From Acidovorax sp. Leaf78 (GTDB lineage Bacteria; Pseudomonadota; Gammaproteobacteria; Burkholderiales; Burkholderiaceae_C), in contig NZ_LMLZ01000022.1 in NCBI RefSeq assembly GCF_001422735.1, positions 423,666 through 487,665 on the forward strand: a stretch of DNA of 64,000 bases, written 5' to 3'. This document shows, one piece after another, positions 17,257 through 26,445 of this stretch (positions are counted from its first letter, which is position 1; every line of letters begins with the position of its first letter). The notes beneath the pieces are model-generated. The model had not been told where the DNA came from. It worked only from the letters and a program-made list of their open reading frames with translations, and did not search any database. The translations under genes and the position numbers were made by a program.

Positions 17257-17781
17257 ATGCGCGTTGTTTCTCACAGACTGGCCCTGGCCGCCTGCACCGC
17301 CGCCCTGCTGGCCCTGGCGGGCTGCGGTACCTCGCGGCCCCCCTCGTCTTCTTCGTTCCCTTCGTCATCATCGTCGTCGGCGCCGGTGCGCACCACGCCG
17401 CCCCTGACCGCGGAGCAGGCGCACGACATCGCCATCCACGCGCTGGGCCTGGTGGGCACGCCGTACCGCTACGGCGGCAACACGCCGGACTCTGGCTTCG
17501 ACTGCAGCGGGTTGATCGGCTATGTGTACCGCAACCAGGTGGGCACCCCGCCGCCCCGCACGGTGGCGCAGCTCAACAGCTGGGGGTATCCCATCGACGG
17601 CAGCGAGCTGCGCGCCGGGGACCTGGTGGTGTTCGGCACCGGCCGCCAGCCTAACCATGCGGGCATCTATGTGGGCGAAGGGCGCTTTGTGCACGCGCCG
17701 TCCACCGGCGGCACGGTGCGGCTCGACCAGCTGCAGTCGCGGCATTGGTCGCGGCAGAATGCGGCGTTCCGCAGACCGTAG
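17257..17781 (+). CDS. NlpC/P60 (C40) peptidase lipoprotein
   Basis: 174-residue envelope lipoprotein. The lipobox LALAGC puts the lipidated cysteine near residue 23; a serine-rich linker follows (about 28-43). The NlpC/P60 domain spans about 55-172 with catalytic Cys in GFDCSGLIGYVYR, His in NHAGIYVGEGRF and a third polar residue in VHAPSTGG. Such enzymes hydrolyse D-gamma-glutamyl-meso-DAP or related bonds in peptidoglycan. It is a single-domain Spr/MepS-like protein. Probably an independent transcript, lying between leuA and aroG. Confidence 0.92.
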   Translation: MRVVSHRLALAACTAALLALAGCGTSRPPSSSSFPSSSSSSAPVRTTPPLTAEQAHDIAIHALGLVGTPYRYGGNTPDSGFDCSGLIGYVYRNQVGTPPPRTVAQLNSWGYPIDGSELRAGDLVVFGTGRQPNHAGIYVGEGRFVHAPSTGGTVRLDQLQSRHWSRQNAAFRRP

Positions 17782-17783
17782 CG

Positions 17784-17860
17784 GCTCCCCCTGAGTCGCC
17801 TTCGGCGCCTTCCCCCTGAGGGGGACGACGCCCTTGCTGCGGGGCGGCCCTTGCTCGGCG
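17784..17860 (+). repeat. Dispersed repeat family B, copy 1
   Basis: Runs CCCCCTGAGTCGCCTTCGGC, then CCTTCCCCCTGAGGGGGACG. The internal CCCCCTGAGGGGG forms a tight hairpin. It lies just downstream of a gene end and may act as a transcription terminator. The 190-bp gap before aroG holds little else. Confidence 0.75.
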
Positions 17861-17971
17861 TCTCTCGCCTGGGGCGCGCCAGTCTTTACCAATGTCGCCC
17901 ATGGGTAGAAAGGTGTTCGCCCGAATCTGCCAGCAGCGGCTGTCCAGCGCCGCGCGACAATCGGGGCCACC

Positions 17972-19072
17972 ATGACCCACGCACACCGCTCCGCCACCCC
18001 GATTTCCACCCACGATACGACGCGCGTCGATGACACGCGCATCAAGGCCGTGCGGCCGCTCATCACGCCGGCTTTGCTGCAGGAATGGCTGCCCGCGCCC
18101 GATGCCGCCCAGACGCTGGTGGAGACCAGCCGCACCGCCATCTCGCGCGTGCTGCATGGGCAGGACGACCGGCTGGTGGTGGTGGTGGGGCCCTGCTCCA
18201 TCCACGACCATGGCCAGGCGATGGAGTACGGGCGCCAGCTGAAGGTGCAGGCCGATGCGCTGCAGCAGGACCTGCTCATCGTGATGCGCGTGTACTTCGA
18301 GAAGCCGCGCACCACCGTGGGCTGGAAGGGCTACATCAACGACCCGCACCTGGATGGCAGCTTTGCCATCAACGAAGGGCTGGAGCTGGCACGCCAGCTG
18401 CTGCTGGATGTGCTGGCGCTGGGCCTGCCAGTGGGCACGGAGTTTCTGGACCTGCTGTCGCCGCAGTTCATCAGCGACCTGGTGAGCTGGGGCGCCATCG
18501 GCGCGCGCACGACCGAGAGCCAGAGCCACCGCCAGCTGGCCAGCGGCCTGTCGTGCCCCGTGGGCTTCAAGAACGGCACCGACGGCGGCGTGAAGGTGGC
18601 GAGCGACGCCATCCAGGCGGCGCAGGCATCGCACGCGTTCATGGGCATGACCAAGATGGGGCAGGCCGCGATCTTCGAGACGCGCGGCAACCAGGACTGC
18701 CACGTGATTCTGCGCGGCGGCAAGCAGCCCAACTACCAGAAGGCCGATGTGGATGCCGCCTGCACCATGCTTCAGGCGGCGGGCCTGCGCGAGCAGGTGA
18801 TGATCGACGTGAGCCACGCCAACAGCAGCAAGCAGCACCAGCGCCAGATCACCGTGGCGGGCGAAGTGGCCCAGCAGATCGCCGCGGGCGACCAGCGCAT
18901 CACCGGCCTCATGATCGAAAGCCACCTGCAGGAAGGCCGCCAGGACATCGTGCCCGGCCAGCCGCTCGCGCCCGGCGTGTCGGTGACCGATGCCTGCATC
19001 AGCATGGCGCAGACCATTCCGGTGCTCGAAGGCCTGGCGGCGGCGGTGCGGGCGCGGCGCGCACGCGGCTGA
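17972..19072 (+). CDS. aroG: 3-deoxy-7-phosphoheptulonate synthase, class I
   Basis: First enzyme of the shikimate pathway: phosphoenolpyruvate plus erythrose 4-phosphate gives DAHP. 366 residues, normal for the AroFGH family. Signatures: VVVVGPCSIHDHGQAMEYGR near residue 70, RVYFEKPRTTVGWKGYINDP, GARTTESQSHRQLASGLSCP, GFKNGTDGGVKVASDAIQAA, and DVSHANSSKQHQRQ near 285. The allosteric specificity (Phe, Tyr or Trp) cannot be told from this reading, so the symbol aroG is a family label. It is a single gene, convergent with the thioesterase at 19113. Confidence 0.95.
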   Translation: MTHAHRSATPISTHDTTRVDDTRIKAVRPLITPALLQEWLPAPDAAQTLVETSRTAISRVLHGQDDRLVVVVGPCSIHDHGQAMEYGRQLKVQADALQQDLLIVMRVYFEKPRTTVGWKGYINDPHLDGSFAINEGLELARQLLLDVLALGLPVGTEFLDLLSPQFISDLVSWGAIGARTTESQSHRQLASGLSCPVGFKNGTDGGVKVASDAIQAAQASHAFMGMTKMGQAAIFETRGNQDCHVILRGGKQPNYQKADVDAACTMLQAAGLREQVMIDVSHANSSKQHQRQITVAGEVAQQIAAGDQRITGLMIESHLQEGRQDIVPGQPLAPGVSVTDACISMAQTIPVLEGLAAAVRARRARG

Positions 19073-19112
19073 CCTTCCGGCCCTGCGCTCTGCGGTGGGC
19101 CGACAGCAGCAA

Positions 19113-19601
19113 CTACCGCGCTGCCGTGGTGTCGATGTTGCGCGCTGTGGCCAGCAGCGTGGCGCACAGGGTTTCCTGGCCGTCCGCATCCACCGCAAAC
19201 ACGTCGGACGCGCACACCGTGAGCAGCCGCGCCGCGTCGATCACGCGCCCGCGTGCCCGCAGGCACACGCCCCGTGCCGGGGCCACGAGCTTCACGGTGG
19301 CGTCCACCGTGGCATTGACCCAGCCCGGCGGCAGCACGCTGCCGGCCGCGCCCACCGCGGCAAAGTCGGCCACCGCAAAAACGGCCGTGGCCTGCAGCTG
19401 GCCGGGGCGAAAGCAGAACGCGTCACTCACCGGGATTTCCACCTCCACCGCGCCCGGCTCGACGCGCACGAAGCGCAGGCCCAGCGTGCGCGCCATGGGC
19501 ATGGCCAGCACCAGCGATTGCAGCTGGGTCAATGAAGTGGAGGATGGGACTGATGAAATGGACGCCGTGGCGGGACCAGTGGCAGGTGCAGAGGGGGTCA
19601 T
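19113..19601 (-). CDS. Hotdog-fold thioesterase (DUF4442/PaaI-like)
   Basis: 162 residues. A low-complexity start (MTPSAPATGPATASISS) precedes a hotdog domain with MARTLGLRFVRVEPGAVEVE, a LQATAVFAVADFAAVGAAG helix, WVNATVDATVKLVAPARG and LRARGRVIDAARLLTVC. DUF4442/YiiD-C-like members hydrolyse or bind acyl-CoA; the substrate is unknown. Its ATG overlaps the stop of the MerR gene by 4 bases (ATGA), so the two are translationally coupled. AGGAAAG lies 5 bases before the start. Confidence 0.85.
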   Translation of the reverse strand: MTPSAPATGPATASISSVPSSTSLTQLQSLVLAMPMARTLGLRFVRVEPGAVEVEIPVSDAFCFRPGQLQATAVFAVADFAAVGAAGSVLPPGWVNATVDATVKLVAPARGVCLRARGRVIDAARLLTVCASDVFAVDADGQETLCATLLATARNIDTTAAR

Positions 19602-20086
19602 GGTGCTTTCCTGGTGGGGCGGGGGGATCGTGAAGCCGGTGGTGGTGGCGGTGCGGGTGCGGCCGGCGCAGGGGCGGGCCGCACGCGGGGCCACGGGGCC
19701 TTGGCTTTGGGTGCCGCGGCCTGGGCACGCCGCGCCGTGGCCTGCTTTGCCCGAAACCACGCCGCGTGCTCCAGCACGCGCTGCTTCTGGGCCTGCAGCC
19801 CGGCGATCTGCTGGTCCAGCGCCAGGGCGCGCTCGCGCAGGTCTTGCACCATGGCGTCGATGCACAGCGTGCCGGCGCGGTAGGCGGCCAGGCGCGGCGC
19901 GATCTGCGGCAGGGTGAAGCCCAGCTGGCGCGACATGGCGATGAACACGACCTCGCGCTGCAGGGCCACGGGATAGTCGCGGTAGCCGTTGGCGCGCCGG
20001 CGCGGGGTGAGCAGCCCCAGCCGCTCGTAGTGGCGCAGGGCATGGACCGAGACCGAGGTGCGCTGGGCCAGTTCAGAGATCTGCAT
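19598..20086 (-). CDS. MerR-family transcriptional regulator
   Basis: 162 residues. The winged-helix MerR domain covers residues 1-70 (MQISELAQRTSVSVHALRHY, ERLGLLTPRRRANGYRDYP). A coiled coil follows (ALALDQQIAGLQAQKQRVLE), then an unusual proline/alanine-rich basic tail of about 45 residues (APAPAAPAPPPPP). No cysteine metal site is evident, so the signal is not a metal of the CueR/ZntR kind. It is cotranscribed with the thioesterase and probably controls its own operon. Confidence 0.9.
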   Translation of the reverse strand: MQISELAQRTSVSVHALRHYERLGLLTPRRRANGYRDYPVALQREVVFIAMSRQLGFTLPQIAPRLAAYRAGTLCIDAMVQDLRERALALDQQIAGLQAQKQRVLEHAAWFRAKQATARRAQAAAPKAKAPWPRVRPAPAPAAPAPPPPPASRSPRPTRKAP

Positions 20087-20363
20087 GGCGCAAAGCCTAG
20101 CAAGCCTGGCGCTGCACGAAGGTTGCCTGTGCGACTGCTTTTGGGGCAAACCCCCATGCCCAGCGCCGCGGGCAGAGCGCGTCGCGGTGTAGCATTCACC
20201 TTTTACCGTCCTGGCCTGGGCACTGCGGCCTGCGGCGACGGTTTTCATCCCCACTGCGAAGACCCTTGACGATGCTTGAGCTCCACGGCAATGCCACCCA
20301 GGCCGCTCCAGGCGCCGGGACGGGGTGCGCGCCGCTGGGTCGCTGCACGATAGCTGCCTGACC

Positions 20364-23300
20364 ATGTCATCAGCCCACGCACCCGAAGAGGCAGCGCGGC
20401 TTTTGGCACTGCAGTCCTACGCGATCCTCGACACCCCTGCCGAGGAAGGCTTCGACCAGTTGGCGGCCCTGGCCGCGCAGGTGTGCGGCTGCCCCATCGC
20501 GGTGGTCAACTTTCTCGACGGCGAGCGCCAGTGGTTCAAGGCGTCGGTGGGCCTGGCGTTTCAGCAGACCGAGCGCGCCATCGCGTTCTGCGCGCATGCG
20601 CTGGACGGCCGCCGCGACCCGATGGTGGTGCCCGACGCCGCCCTGCACCCCGTGCTGGCCAGCAACCCGCTGGTGGTGGGCGATCCGCATGTGCGCTTTT
20701 ATGCCTGCGTGCCGCTGGTCACGCCCGAGGGCTTTGCCCTGGGCACCCTGGCCGTGGTCGACACCGTGCCGCGCACGCTGCAGGACGCACAGATCGACGC
20801 CCTCAAGATGCTGGCGGGCCAGGCCATGGTGCAGTTGGAGCTGCGCCGCCAGAAGCGGCTGCTGGCCCACTTGGTGCGCGAGCGCGACCAGATGCACGCC
20901 GAGATGGTGGCCCAGGGCGAGGCGCTGCGCGCGGCCGGGCGCATCGCGCGCATCGGCGGCTGGACGGTGGAGCTGCCCGGCCAGCAGTGGACCTGGTCGC
21001 AGGAGATCGCGGCCACCTACGGGCTTGCGCAGCGGCAAAGCGGCCTGGCGCAGGTGCTGCAGCTGTACACGCCGCCCTACCGCGGCGTGATGCAGCGGGT
21101 GCTGGACGACTGCCTGCAGCACGGCACGCCGTTCGACATCGAGGCAGAGGCGCTGATGCCGGGCGAGCGGCACTTCTGGGTGCGCACCGCGGGGCAGGCG
21201 GTGCGCGGTGCCGAAGGGCAGATCCTGCGCATCCAGGGCGCCTTCCAGGACATCACCACCCAGCGCCGCGCCCACCAGGCACAGCGCGAGAGCGAGGAGC
21301 GCTTTCACCTGGTCTCGCGTGCCACGGCCGATGCGGTGTGGGACTGGAACCTGTTCACCGACCACATCTGGTGGAACGAGGGCATGCAGACCTTGTTCGG
21401 CGTGCCGCCCGACCAGCTGCAGGCCGACAGCAGCTCCTGGACGTCACGCCTGCACCCCGAGGACAGCGGTGCGGTGACCACCGGCATCCACGCGGTGATC
21501 GACGGCAACGACACGCACTGGTCGAGCGAATACCGCTTTCGCCGCCACGACGGCAGCTACGCCTGGGTGCTGGACCGCGGCTTCGTGATCCGCGACGGCA
21601 GCGGCAAGGCGGTACGCATGGTGGGCGGCATGGCCGACATCAGCCGGCAAAAGCTTGCCGAGATCGATGCGCAGCGCGATGCGCAGAACCACGCCGAGCT
21701 GCTGCAGGTGCAGCAGCGCATCTCGTCGATGGCACTGCCGCTGCACGAGGCGCTTCAGCTCGTGGCCGACACGGTGCTGCACCAGACCCAGGCACGCGGC
21801 GCGCTGGTGGAGCTGCTGCGCGACCAGCAGCTGGTGGCGCAGGCGGCAGCGGGCGACCATGTGCGCCCGGTGGGCCACCTGCTGCCGGTGGACCAGAGCC
21901 TGCTGTGGCCCACGCTGCGCGAGGGCCGCACCGTGGTGTGCAACGACACCGAGGCCGCGGGCTGGGACATGGCCTCGCTGCCGCACCGCCAGGGCGTGCG
22001 CTCGGTGATGGCAGTGCCGCTGCGCACGGCCGAGGGCGTGGTGGGCTCGCTCAAGGTCACGTCGGACCAGCCCCAGGCGTTCTCGCGGCGCGATGTGGCC
22101 CACCTCGAGATCCTGACCGAGTCGCTCGGCTCCATGGTGCAGCTGCGGCATGTGGCCGCGCAGCTGCGCGCGTCCGAGCAGCAGTACCGCATGCTGTTCG
22201 ACGAGCACCCGCACCCGATGTGGGTGTACGACAAAGCAACGCTGCGCCTGCAGGCGGTGAACCAGTCCATGGTGACGCACTACGGCTACGCTGAGGCCGA
22301 ACTGCTGGCCATGCAGATGACCGACCTGTGGCCCGCCGAGCGCCGCGCAGCCATCAAGGCCAGCATCGATGCGATCCCGATGGACCAGCGCAACCGGCCT
22401 GTGGTGAGCCGCCACCTCAAGAAGGACGGCTCGATGATGGACGTGGAGATCACGGCCGGCAGCATCAGCTTCAATGGTCGCCCCGCGCGCCAGGTGCTGG
22501 CCACCGACGTGACCGAGCGCCTGCGCACCGAGCGCGAGCTGGCGCGCATGGGCCGCGCGCAGCGCCTGCTCAGCGCCTGCAACGAGACCCTGGTGCGCGC
22601 CACGTCCGAAACCGCGCTGCTGCAGGCCATCTGCCAGATCGCGGTGGACATCGGCGGCTACCGCATGGGCTGGGTGGGCTTTGCACGCGACGACGAGCGC
22701 AAGTCCATCGAGCCCGTGGCCCATGCCGGCTACAACCAGAACTACCTGGAGAACCTGCACCTGTCGTGGTCGGCCGACGACCCGTACGGGCGGGGCCCGG
22801 CGGGCACGGCGGTGCGCTCGGGCAAGCCGGTGATCGTGCAGGACATCCGCGCCGAGGGCGACTTCGCCGACTGGACAGAGCGCATGCTGGAGCACGGGTT
22901 CCATGGCGTGATCTGCCTGCCGCTGCAGCAGCGCGACCGCGACCAGGACCGCACGTTCGGCCTGCTGTACCTGTATGCGCCCGACATCCTGCAGATCAGC
23001 GCGCAGGAGGCCGCGCTGCTGCAGGAGCTCTCCAACGACGTGGCCTTCGGCATCACCAGCCTGCGCGCACACAAGGCGCAGCAGCGGCTGCAGGCCTCTG
23101 TGCTCAAGGTGGCGGCGGCCGTGTCGGCCAGCACGGGCACCGAGTTCTTCGTGCAGCTGGTGCGCAACATGGCCGATGCGCTGGGCGCTCAAGGTGGCTG
23201 CGTGGTGCGGCTGCTGCCCGGCAGCGAAGGTCAGCCCGACCGGGTGACCACGCTGGCGGCCGTGCTCGACGGCCACATGCTGTCCAACGACGAGTACATG

Positions 23301-25250
23301 CTGGAGGGCACGCCCAGCCAGATGCTGCTCAGCCAGCGCGAGTACGTGGTGGCCGACAAGGTGCAGCAGGCGTTTCCGTCCGCGCCCATGCTGCGCCTGG
23401 TGGGCGCGCAGGGCTATGCGGGCCAGCAGCTGTGCAACGGTGACGGCGAGGTGGTGGGCATCGTGTTCGTGCTGTTCCGCCAGCCCATCGCCGAGACGGA
23501 TTTCATCACCTCCACGCTGCAGATCTTTGCCGCGCGCGCCTCGGCCGAGATCGACCGGCAGCTGGCCGATGCGCGCATCCGCCACCAGGCGTCGCTGCTG
23601 GACAAGGCGCAGGACGCCATCCTGGTGCGCGACCTGACCCACCGCATCATCTTCTGGAACAAGAGCGCCGAGCGCCTGTACGGCTGGTCGAAGCTGCAGG
23701 CGCTGGGCCAGTCCATCGAGACGCTGCTGTACGACGACCCCGCGCATTTTCGGCATGCCACGCAGGCGGTGCTGGAGCAGGGCGAGTGGACGGGCGAGAT
23801 CGTGCAGTACCACCGCGACGGCAGCACCATCGAGGTGGAAGGCCGCTGGACGCTGGTGCGCGGCGACGACGGCCACCCGCAGTCCATCCTGGCCATCAAC
23901 ACCGACATCCGCCAGCGCAAGGCCAGCGAGCGCGAGATCCAGCGCCTGGCGTTCTACGACGCGCTCACCGGCCTGCCCAACCGCATGCTGCTGATGGACC
24001 GCATCGGCCACGCGCTGGCCAACGCCAACCGCCGCCACCACGGCGGGGCGCTGCTGTTCATCGACCTGGACAACTTCAAGACGCTGAACGACACGCTGGG
24101 CCATGACCAGGGCGACCTGCTGCTGCAGCAGGTGGCGCAGCGCCTGAACACCTGCGTGCGCAGCGTGGACACCGTGGCGCGGCTGGGTGGCGACGAGTTC
24201 GTGGTGATGCTGGAAGAGCTGAGTGCCAAGCCGCACGAACTGGCTCTGCACGCGCGCGGCGTGGGCGAAAAAATCCTCACCATGCTGGCCGTGCCGTATG
24301 CGCTGGCAGGCTACCAGTACCGCAGCACGCCCAGCATCGGCATTGCGCCGTTCACCGGCGAGCAGACCAGCGTGGGCGAGCTGCTCAAACAGGCGGACCT
24401 GGCCATGTACCAGGCCAAGACGGCGGGGCGCAACACGCTGCGCTTCTTCGACCCCGACATGCAGGCGGTGGTGACGGCCCGCGCGGGCCTGGAGACCGAC
24501 CTGCGTGCAGCCCTGGCGCAAGAGGAGTTCCTGCTGCACTTTCAGCCGCAGATGCACCAGACGGGCCTGTGCGTGGGGGTGGAGGCGCTGGTGCGCTGGG
24601 CCCACCCGCAGCGCGGCATGGTCTCGCCCGCGCAGTTCATCCCGCTGGCCGAAGAAACCGGGCTGATCCTGCCGCTGGGCCGCTGGGTGCTGCACACCGC
24701 GTGCAAGCTGCTGTCGAGTTGGCAGGACGACCCCGCCCTGGCCCACCTGACCATGGCGGTGAACGTGAGCTCGCGCCAGTTCCGCCATGCCAGCTTTGTG
24801 GACGACGTGGCCCGGGTGCTGGCCATCACCGGCGCACCGGCCCATTTGCTCAAGCTCGAGCTCACCGAGAGCCTGCTGGTGGAAGACATGGAAACCACCA
24901 TCGCCACCATGGCCGCGCTGCGCAGCTACGGCGTGGGGTTCTCGCTGGACGACTTCGGCACCGGCTATTCGAGCCTGAGTTACTTGAAGCGCATGCCGCT
25001 CGACCAGCTCAAGATCGACCAGAGCTTCGTGCGCGACCTGCTCACCGACCCCAACGACGCGGCCATCGTGGACACCATCATCGGCTTGTCGCGCAGCCTG
25101 GGCCTGCAGGTGATCGCCGAAGGCGTGGAGACGCCCGAGCAGCGCGAGCTGCTGGCCCATGCGGGGTGCATGCACTACCAGGGCTATCTGTTCAGCCGGC
25201 CGCTCTCGGCCGACGTGCTGGCGACCTTTCTCAAGCCCGCCGCGGGCTGA
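20364..25250 (+). CDS. Multi-sensor GAF/PAS diguanylate cyclase-phosphodiesterase
   Basis: 1628-residue cytosolic c-di-GMP protein. Domains in order: GAF (about 10-165), PAS (190-310), PAS (320-440), GAF (450-605), PAS (610-730), GAF (745-910), GAF (915-1065), PAS (1070-1200), GGDEF (1205-1370) and EAL (1375-1625). The cyclase motif RLGGDEF (near 1275) and phosphodiesterase motif EALVRW (near 1404) with DDFGTGYSSLSYL are intact, so either activity is possible. No membrane segment is seen. Start chosen at ATG 20364; GTG 20325 in the same frame would add 13 residues, and neither has a strong ribosome site. It is monocistronic and ends before the candidate origin. Confidence 0.95.
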   Translation: MSSAHAPEEAARLLALQSYAILDTPAEEGFDQLAALAAQVCGCPIAVVNFLDGERQWFKASVGLAFQQTERAIAFCAHALDGRRDPMVVPDAALHPVLASNPLVVGDPHVRFYACVPLVTPEGFALGTLAVVDTVPRTLQDAQIDALKMLAGQAMVQLELRRQKRLLAHLVRERDQMHAEMVAQGEALRAAGRIARIGGWTVELPGQQWTWSQEIAATYGLAQRQSGLAQVLQLYTPPYRGVMQRVLDDCLQHGTPFDIEAEALMPGERHFWVRTAGQAVRGAEGQILRIQGAFQDITTQRRAHQAQRESEERFHLVSRATADAVWDWNLFTDHIWWNEGMQTLFGVPPDQLQADSSSWTSRLHPEDSGAVTTGIHAVIDGNDTHWSSEYRFRRHDGSYAWVLDRGFVIRDGSGKAVRMVGGMADISRQKLAEIDAQRDAQNHAELLQVQQRISSMALPLHEALQLVADTVLHQTQARGALVELLRDQQLVAQAAAGDHVRPVGHLLPVDQSLLWPTLREGRTVVCNDTEAAGWDMASLPHRQGVRSVMAVPLRTAEGVVGSLKVTSDQPQAFSRRDVAHLEILTESLGSMVQLRHVAAQLRASEQQYRMLFDEHPHPMWVYDKATLRLQAVNQSMVTHYGYAEAELLAMQMTDLWPAERRAAIKASIDAIPMDQRNRPVVSRHLKKDGSMMDVEITAGSISFNGRPARQVLATDVTERLRTERELARMGRAQRLLSACNETLVRATSETALLQAICQIAVDIGGYRMGWVGFARDDERKSIEPVAHAGYNQNYLENLHLSWSADDPYGRGPAGTAVRSGKPVIVQDIRAEGDFADWTERMLEHGFHGVICLPLQQRDRDQDRTFGLLYLYAPDILQISAQEAALLQELSNDVAFGITSLRAHKAQQRLQASVLKVAAAVSASTGTEFFVQLVRNMADALGAQGGCVVRLLPGSEGQPDRVTTLAAVLDGHMLSNDEYMLEGTPSQMLLSQREYVVADKVQQAFPSAPMLRLVGAQGYAGQQLCNGDGEVVGIVFVLFRQPIAETDFITSTLQIFAARASAEIDRQLADARIRHQASLLDKAQDAILVRDLTHRIIFWNKSAERLYGWSKLQALGQSIETLLYDDPAHFRHATQAVLEQGEWTGEIVQYHRDGSTIEVEGRWTLVRGDDGHPQSILAINTDIRQRKASEREIQRLAFYDALTGLPNRMLLMDRIGHALANANRRHHGGALLFIDLDNFKTLNDTLGHDQGDLLLQQVAQRLNTCVRSVDTVARLGGDEFVVMLEELSAKPHELALHARGVGEKILTMLAVPYALAGYQYRSTPSIGIAPFTGEQTSVGELLKQADLAMYQAKTAGRNTLRFFDPDMQAVVTARAGLETDLRAALAQEEFLLHFQPQMHQTGLCVGVEALVRWAHPQRGMVSPAQFIPLAEETGLILPLGRWVLHTACKLLSSWQDDPALAHLTMAVNVSSRQFRHASFVDDVARVLAITGAPAHLLKLELTESLLVEDMETTIATMAALRSYGVGFSLDDFGTGYSSLSYLKRMPLDQLKIDQSFVRDLLTDPNDAAIVDTIIGLSRSLGLQVIAEGVETPEQRELLAHAGCMHYQGYLFSRPLSADVLATFLKPAAG

Positions 25251-25264
25251 TCCATAGTTTTTTC

Positions 25265-25294
25265 AGACGCTGCCCAGGGCACTGGGTGGCGTCT
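25265..25294 (+). terminator. Hairpin after the GGDEF-EAL gene
   Basis: AGACGCTGCCCAG pairs with CTGGGTGGCGTCT around a GGCA loop with two G-U pairs. A T-run (TTTTTT) precedes rather than follows it, and GTTTTG comes about 6 bases after, so it may be an imperfect terminator. Confidence 0.45.
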
Positions 25295-25555
25295 ATGCGT
25301 GTTTTGCGTCCGCTGCCGCCCATGGCAGGGAGTGCGATGGCGCACTGAGAGCCTCATGTCGGGCCCTTGGCTCGTCTTGCGGGGGGGAGGGGTCTGCCCC
25401 AGGGCTTACCGGCCTTCACGGCCTCTCAGGCTGTGTCCAGCGGCCTTTGCTGAACGCCACCCCTTCTGGAAGCTTCTGCTCCGTCGACCCCTTCCCCCTT
25501 GCAGTACCCATCCGGCGCCAGCTTCAGCGTGGGCCAGGGCTTCGGGAAGTTGTCC

Positions 25556-25774
25556 CTGTTTTCTTCTTTATTTTCTTTATAAATACATAGTCGTAGTAGT
25601 AGAGGCAGGCTTTTGGTGTGGACAACTGCCTTTTTCCCAGACACGGCAAGCACTTGCGCGCCGCCCAACCCTGTGGGTCAGCCCCTCTTTCCGCTGTCGC
25701 ACCGGCGGGGACAACAACCAGGAATCGTCGCTGCCTGTGGACAACCGGGTAGTTGTGCAAAAACTATCCCCAGT
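25556..25774 (+). other. Origin module 1: AT-rich tract, TAG array, DnaA boxes
   Basis: AT-rich tract 25556-25587, TAGTCGTAGTAGTAGAGG at 25588-25605, GGCAGGC spacer, TGTGGACAA at 25617, CACTTGCG at about 25651, GACAACAAC at about 25710, TGTGGACAA at 25736, GTTGTGCA at 25752, then CTATCCCCAG. The same landmarks recur in the same order in module 2. Confidence 0.65.
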
Positions 25775-25816
25775 TTTACGCACCGGCAGATGGTGTCGCA
25801 AACATCTGCATAAAAA

Positions 25817-25869
25817 CCCGGTCTACCGCTTGACTGGTAAAGGTTAATAGCTACTGAATTTGTAGCAAA
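25817..25869 (-). repeat. Dispersed repeat family A, copy between origin modules
   Basis: On the minus strand it reads GCTACAAATTCAGTAGCTAT, then a diverged middle and CAAGCGGTAGACCGGG. It lies between the two origin modules. Confidence 0.65.
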
Positions 25870-26078
25870 CACTGGTTTTCGACGCCGCTGCGACGCGGTG
25901 ACGGCCCCTTTTTCCTGATGGGTTTCGGCACCGTGGACAGCGTCGGCTCCCCGTTCATGAAGTCGCGGACGGCAGAAACCCATCGCTCATCCCCATCCAA
26001 GTTCAGCGTCTACGGCCTGGCCGAAGGGCGAGGCAACGTGTCCACCCAACGGCTGCATTGCCCCGGATTTAGGGTGTC

Positions 26079-26304
26079 TTGTTATTCATTGATAGTTCTA
26101 TTTATAAATAGCAGTAGTAGTAGAGCAGGCCTGTTTCTGTGGACAAGGCTGGTTTCCCCAATGCTGGCGCGCACTTGCGTCGCTTCAAACACTGTGGGAC
26201 GCAGGCCTTGAACTTCGGGGCTCGCAGACAACAACTTCGGGCCGCGGCATTTTTGTGTGGATAACTGCCCGGTTGTGCCAGAACTGCCCCCAGACTTATC
26301 CACA
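26079..26304 (+). other. Origin module 2: AT-rich tract, TAG array, DnaA boxes
   Basis: AT-rich tract 26079-26110, CAGTAGTAGTAGAG at 26112-26125, GCAGGC spacer, TGTGGACAA at 26138, CACTTGCG at about 26172, GACAACAAC at about 26227, perfect TGTGGATAA at 26256, GGTTGTGCC at 26270 and perfect TTATCCACA at 26296. Of the two modules this one has the better boxes. Confidence 0.7.
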
Positions 26305-26445
26305 GTGGGGCCTGGGGCCTGTGCGCTGTCGCCGACGACCCCTTGACCCGCAAAAACCGCTGGTCCGGCTACCCCCGCAAAAAAGCCCGGGGTCCTGGAC
26401 AGGACCCCGGGCTCCGGGTGGGCTGCCGGTGGGCAGCGGTGGGCG

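Larger units (their letters stand above)
25556..26304. other. Candidate replication origin (oriC) region, bipartite
   Basis: Part of a 1.2-kb gene-free stretch (25251-26445). It holds two parallel modules, each ordered AT-rich tract, TAG-triplet array, GC-rich spacer, DnaA-box-like nonamer, then further nonamers about 120 bases on. Perfect boxes: TGTGGATAA (26256-26264) and TTATCCACA (26296-26304). Variants TGTGGACAA: 25617-25625, 25736-25744, 26138-26146. TAG-triplet arrays next to a box match the DnaA-trio element described for bacterial origins. No dnaA gene is present in the window. Reading frames here (such as 25299-25847) look non-coding. Confidence 0.7.

Noticed and set aside
21444..25175. 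1243-residue minus-strand frame inside the GGDEF-EAL gene
   Set aside because: It mirrors a strongly supported gene with ten recognisable domains; its own translation is His/Arg/Ala-rich with no motif.
25299..25847. 182-residue frame in the candidate origin
   Set aside because: It crosses the AT-rich tract and DnaA boxes, has no family match by eye and no ribosome site.
25588..26125. TAG triplet arrays as simple microsatellites
   Set aside because: Both arrays have the same place next to an AT-rich tract and a DnaA-like box, so a functional reading fits better than random slippage.
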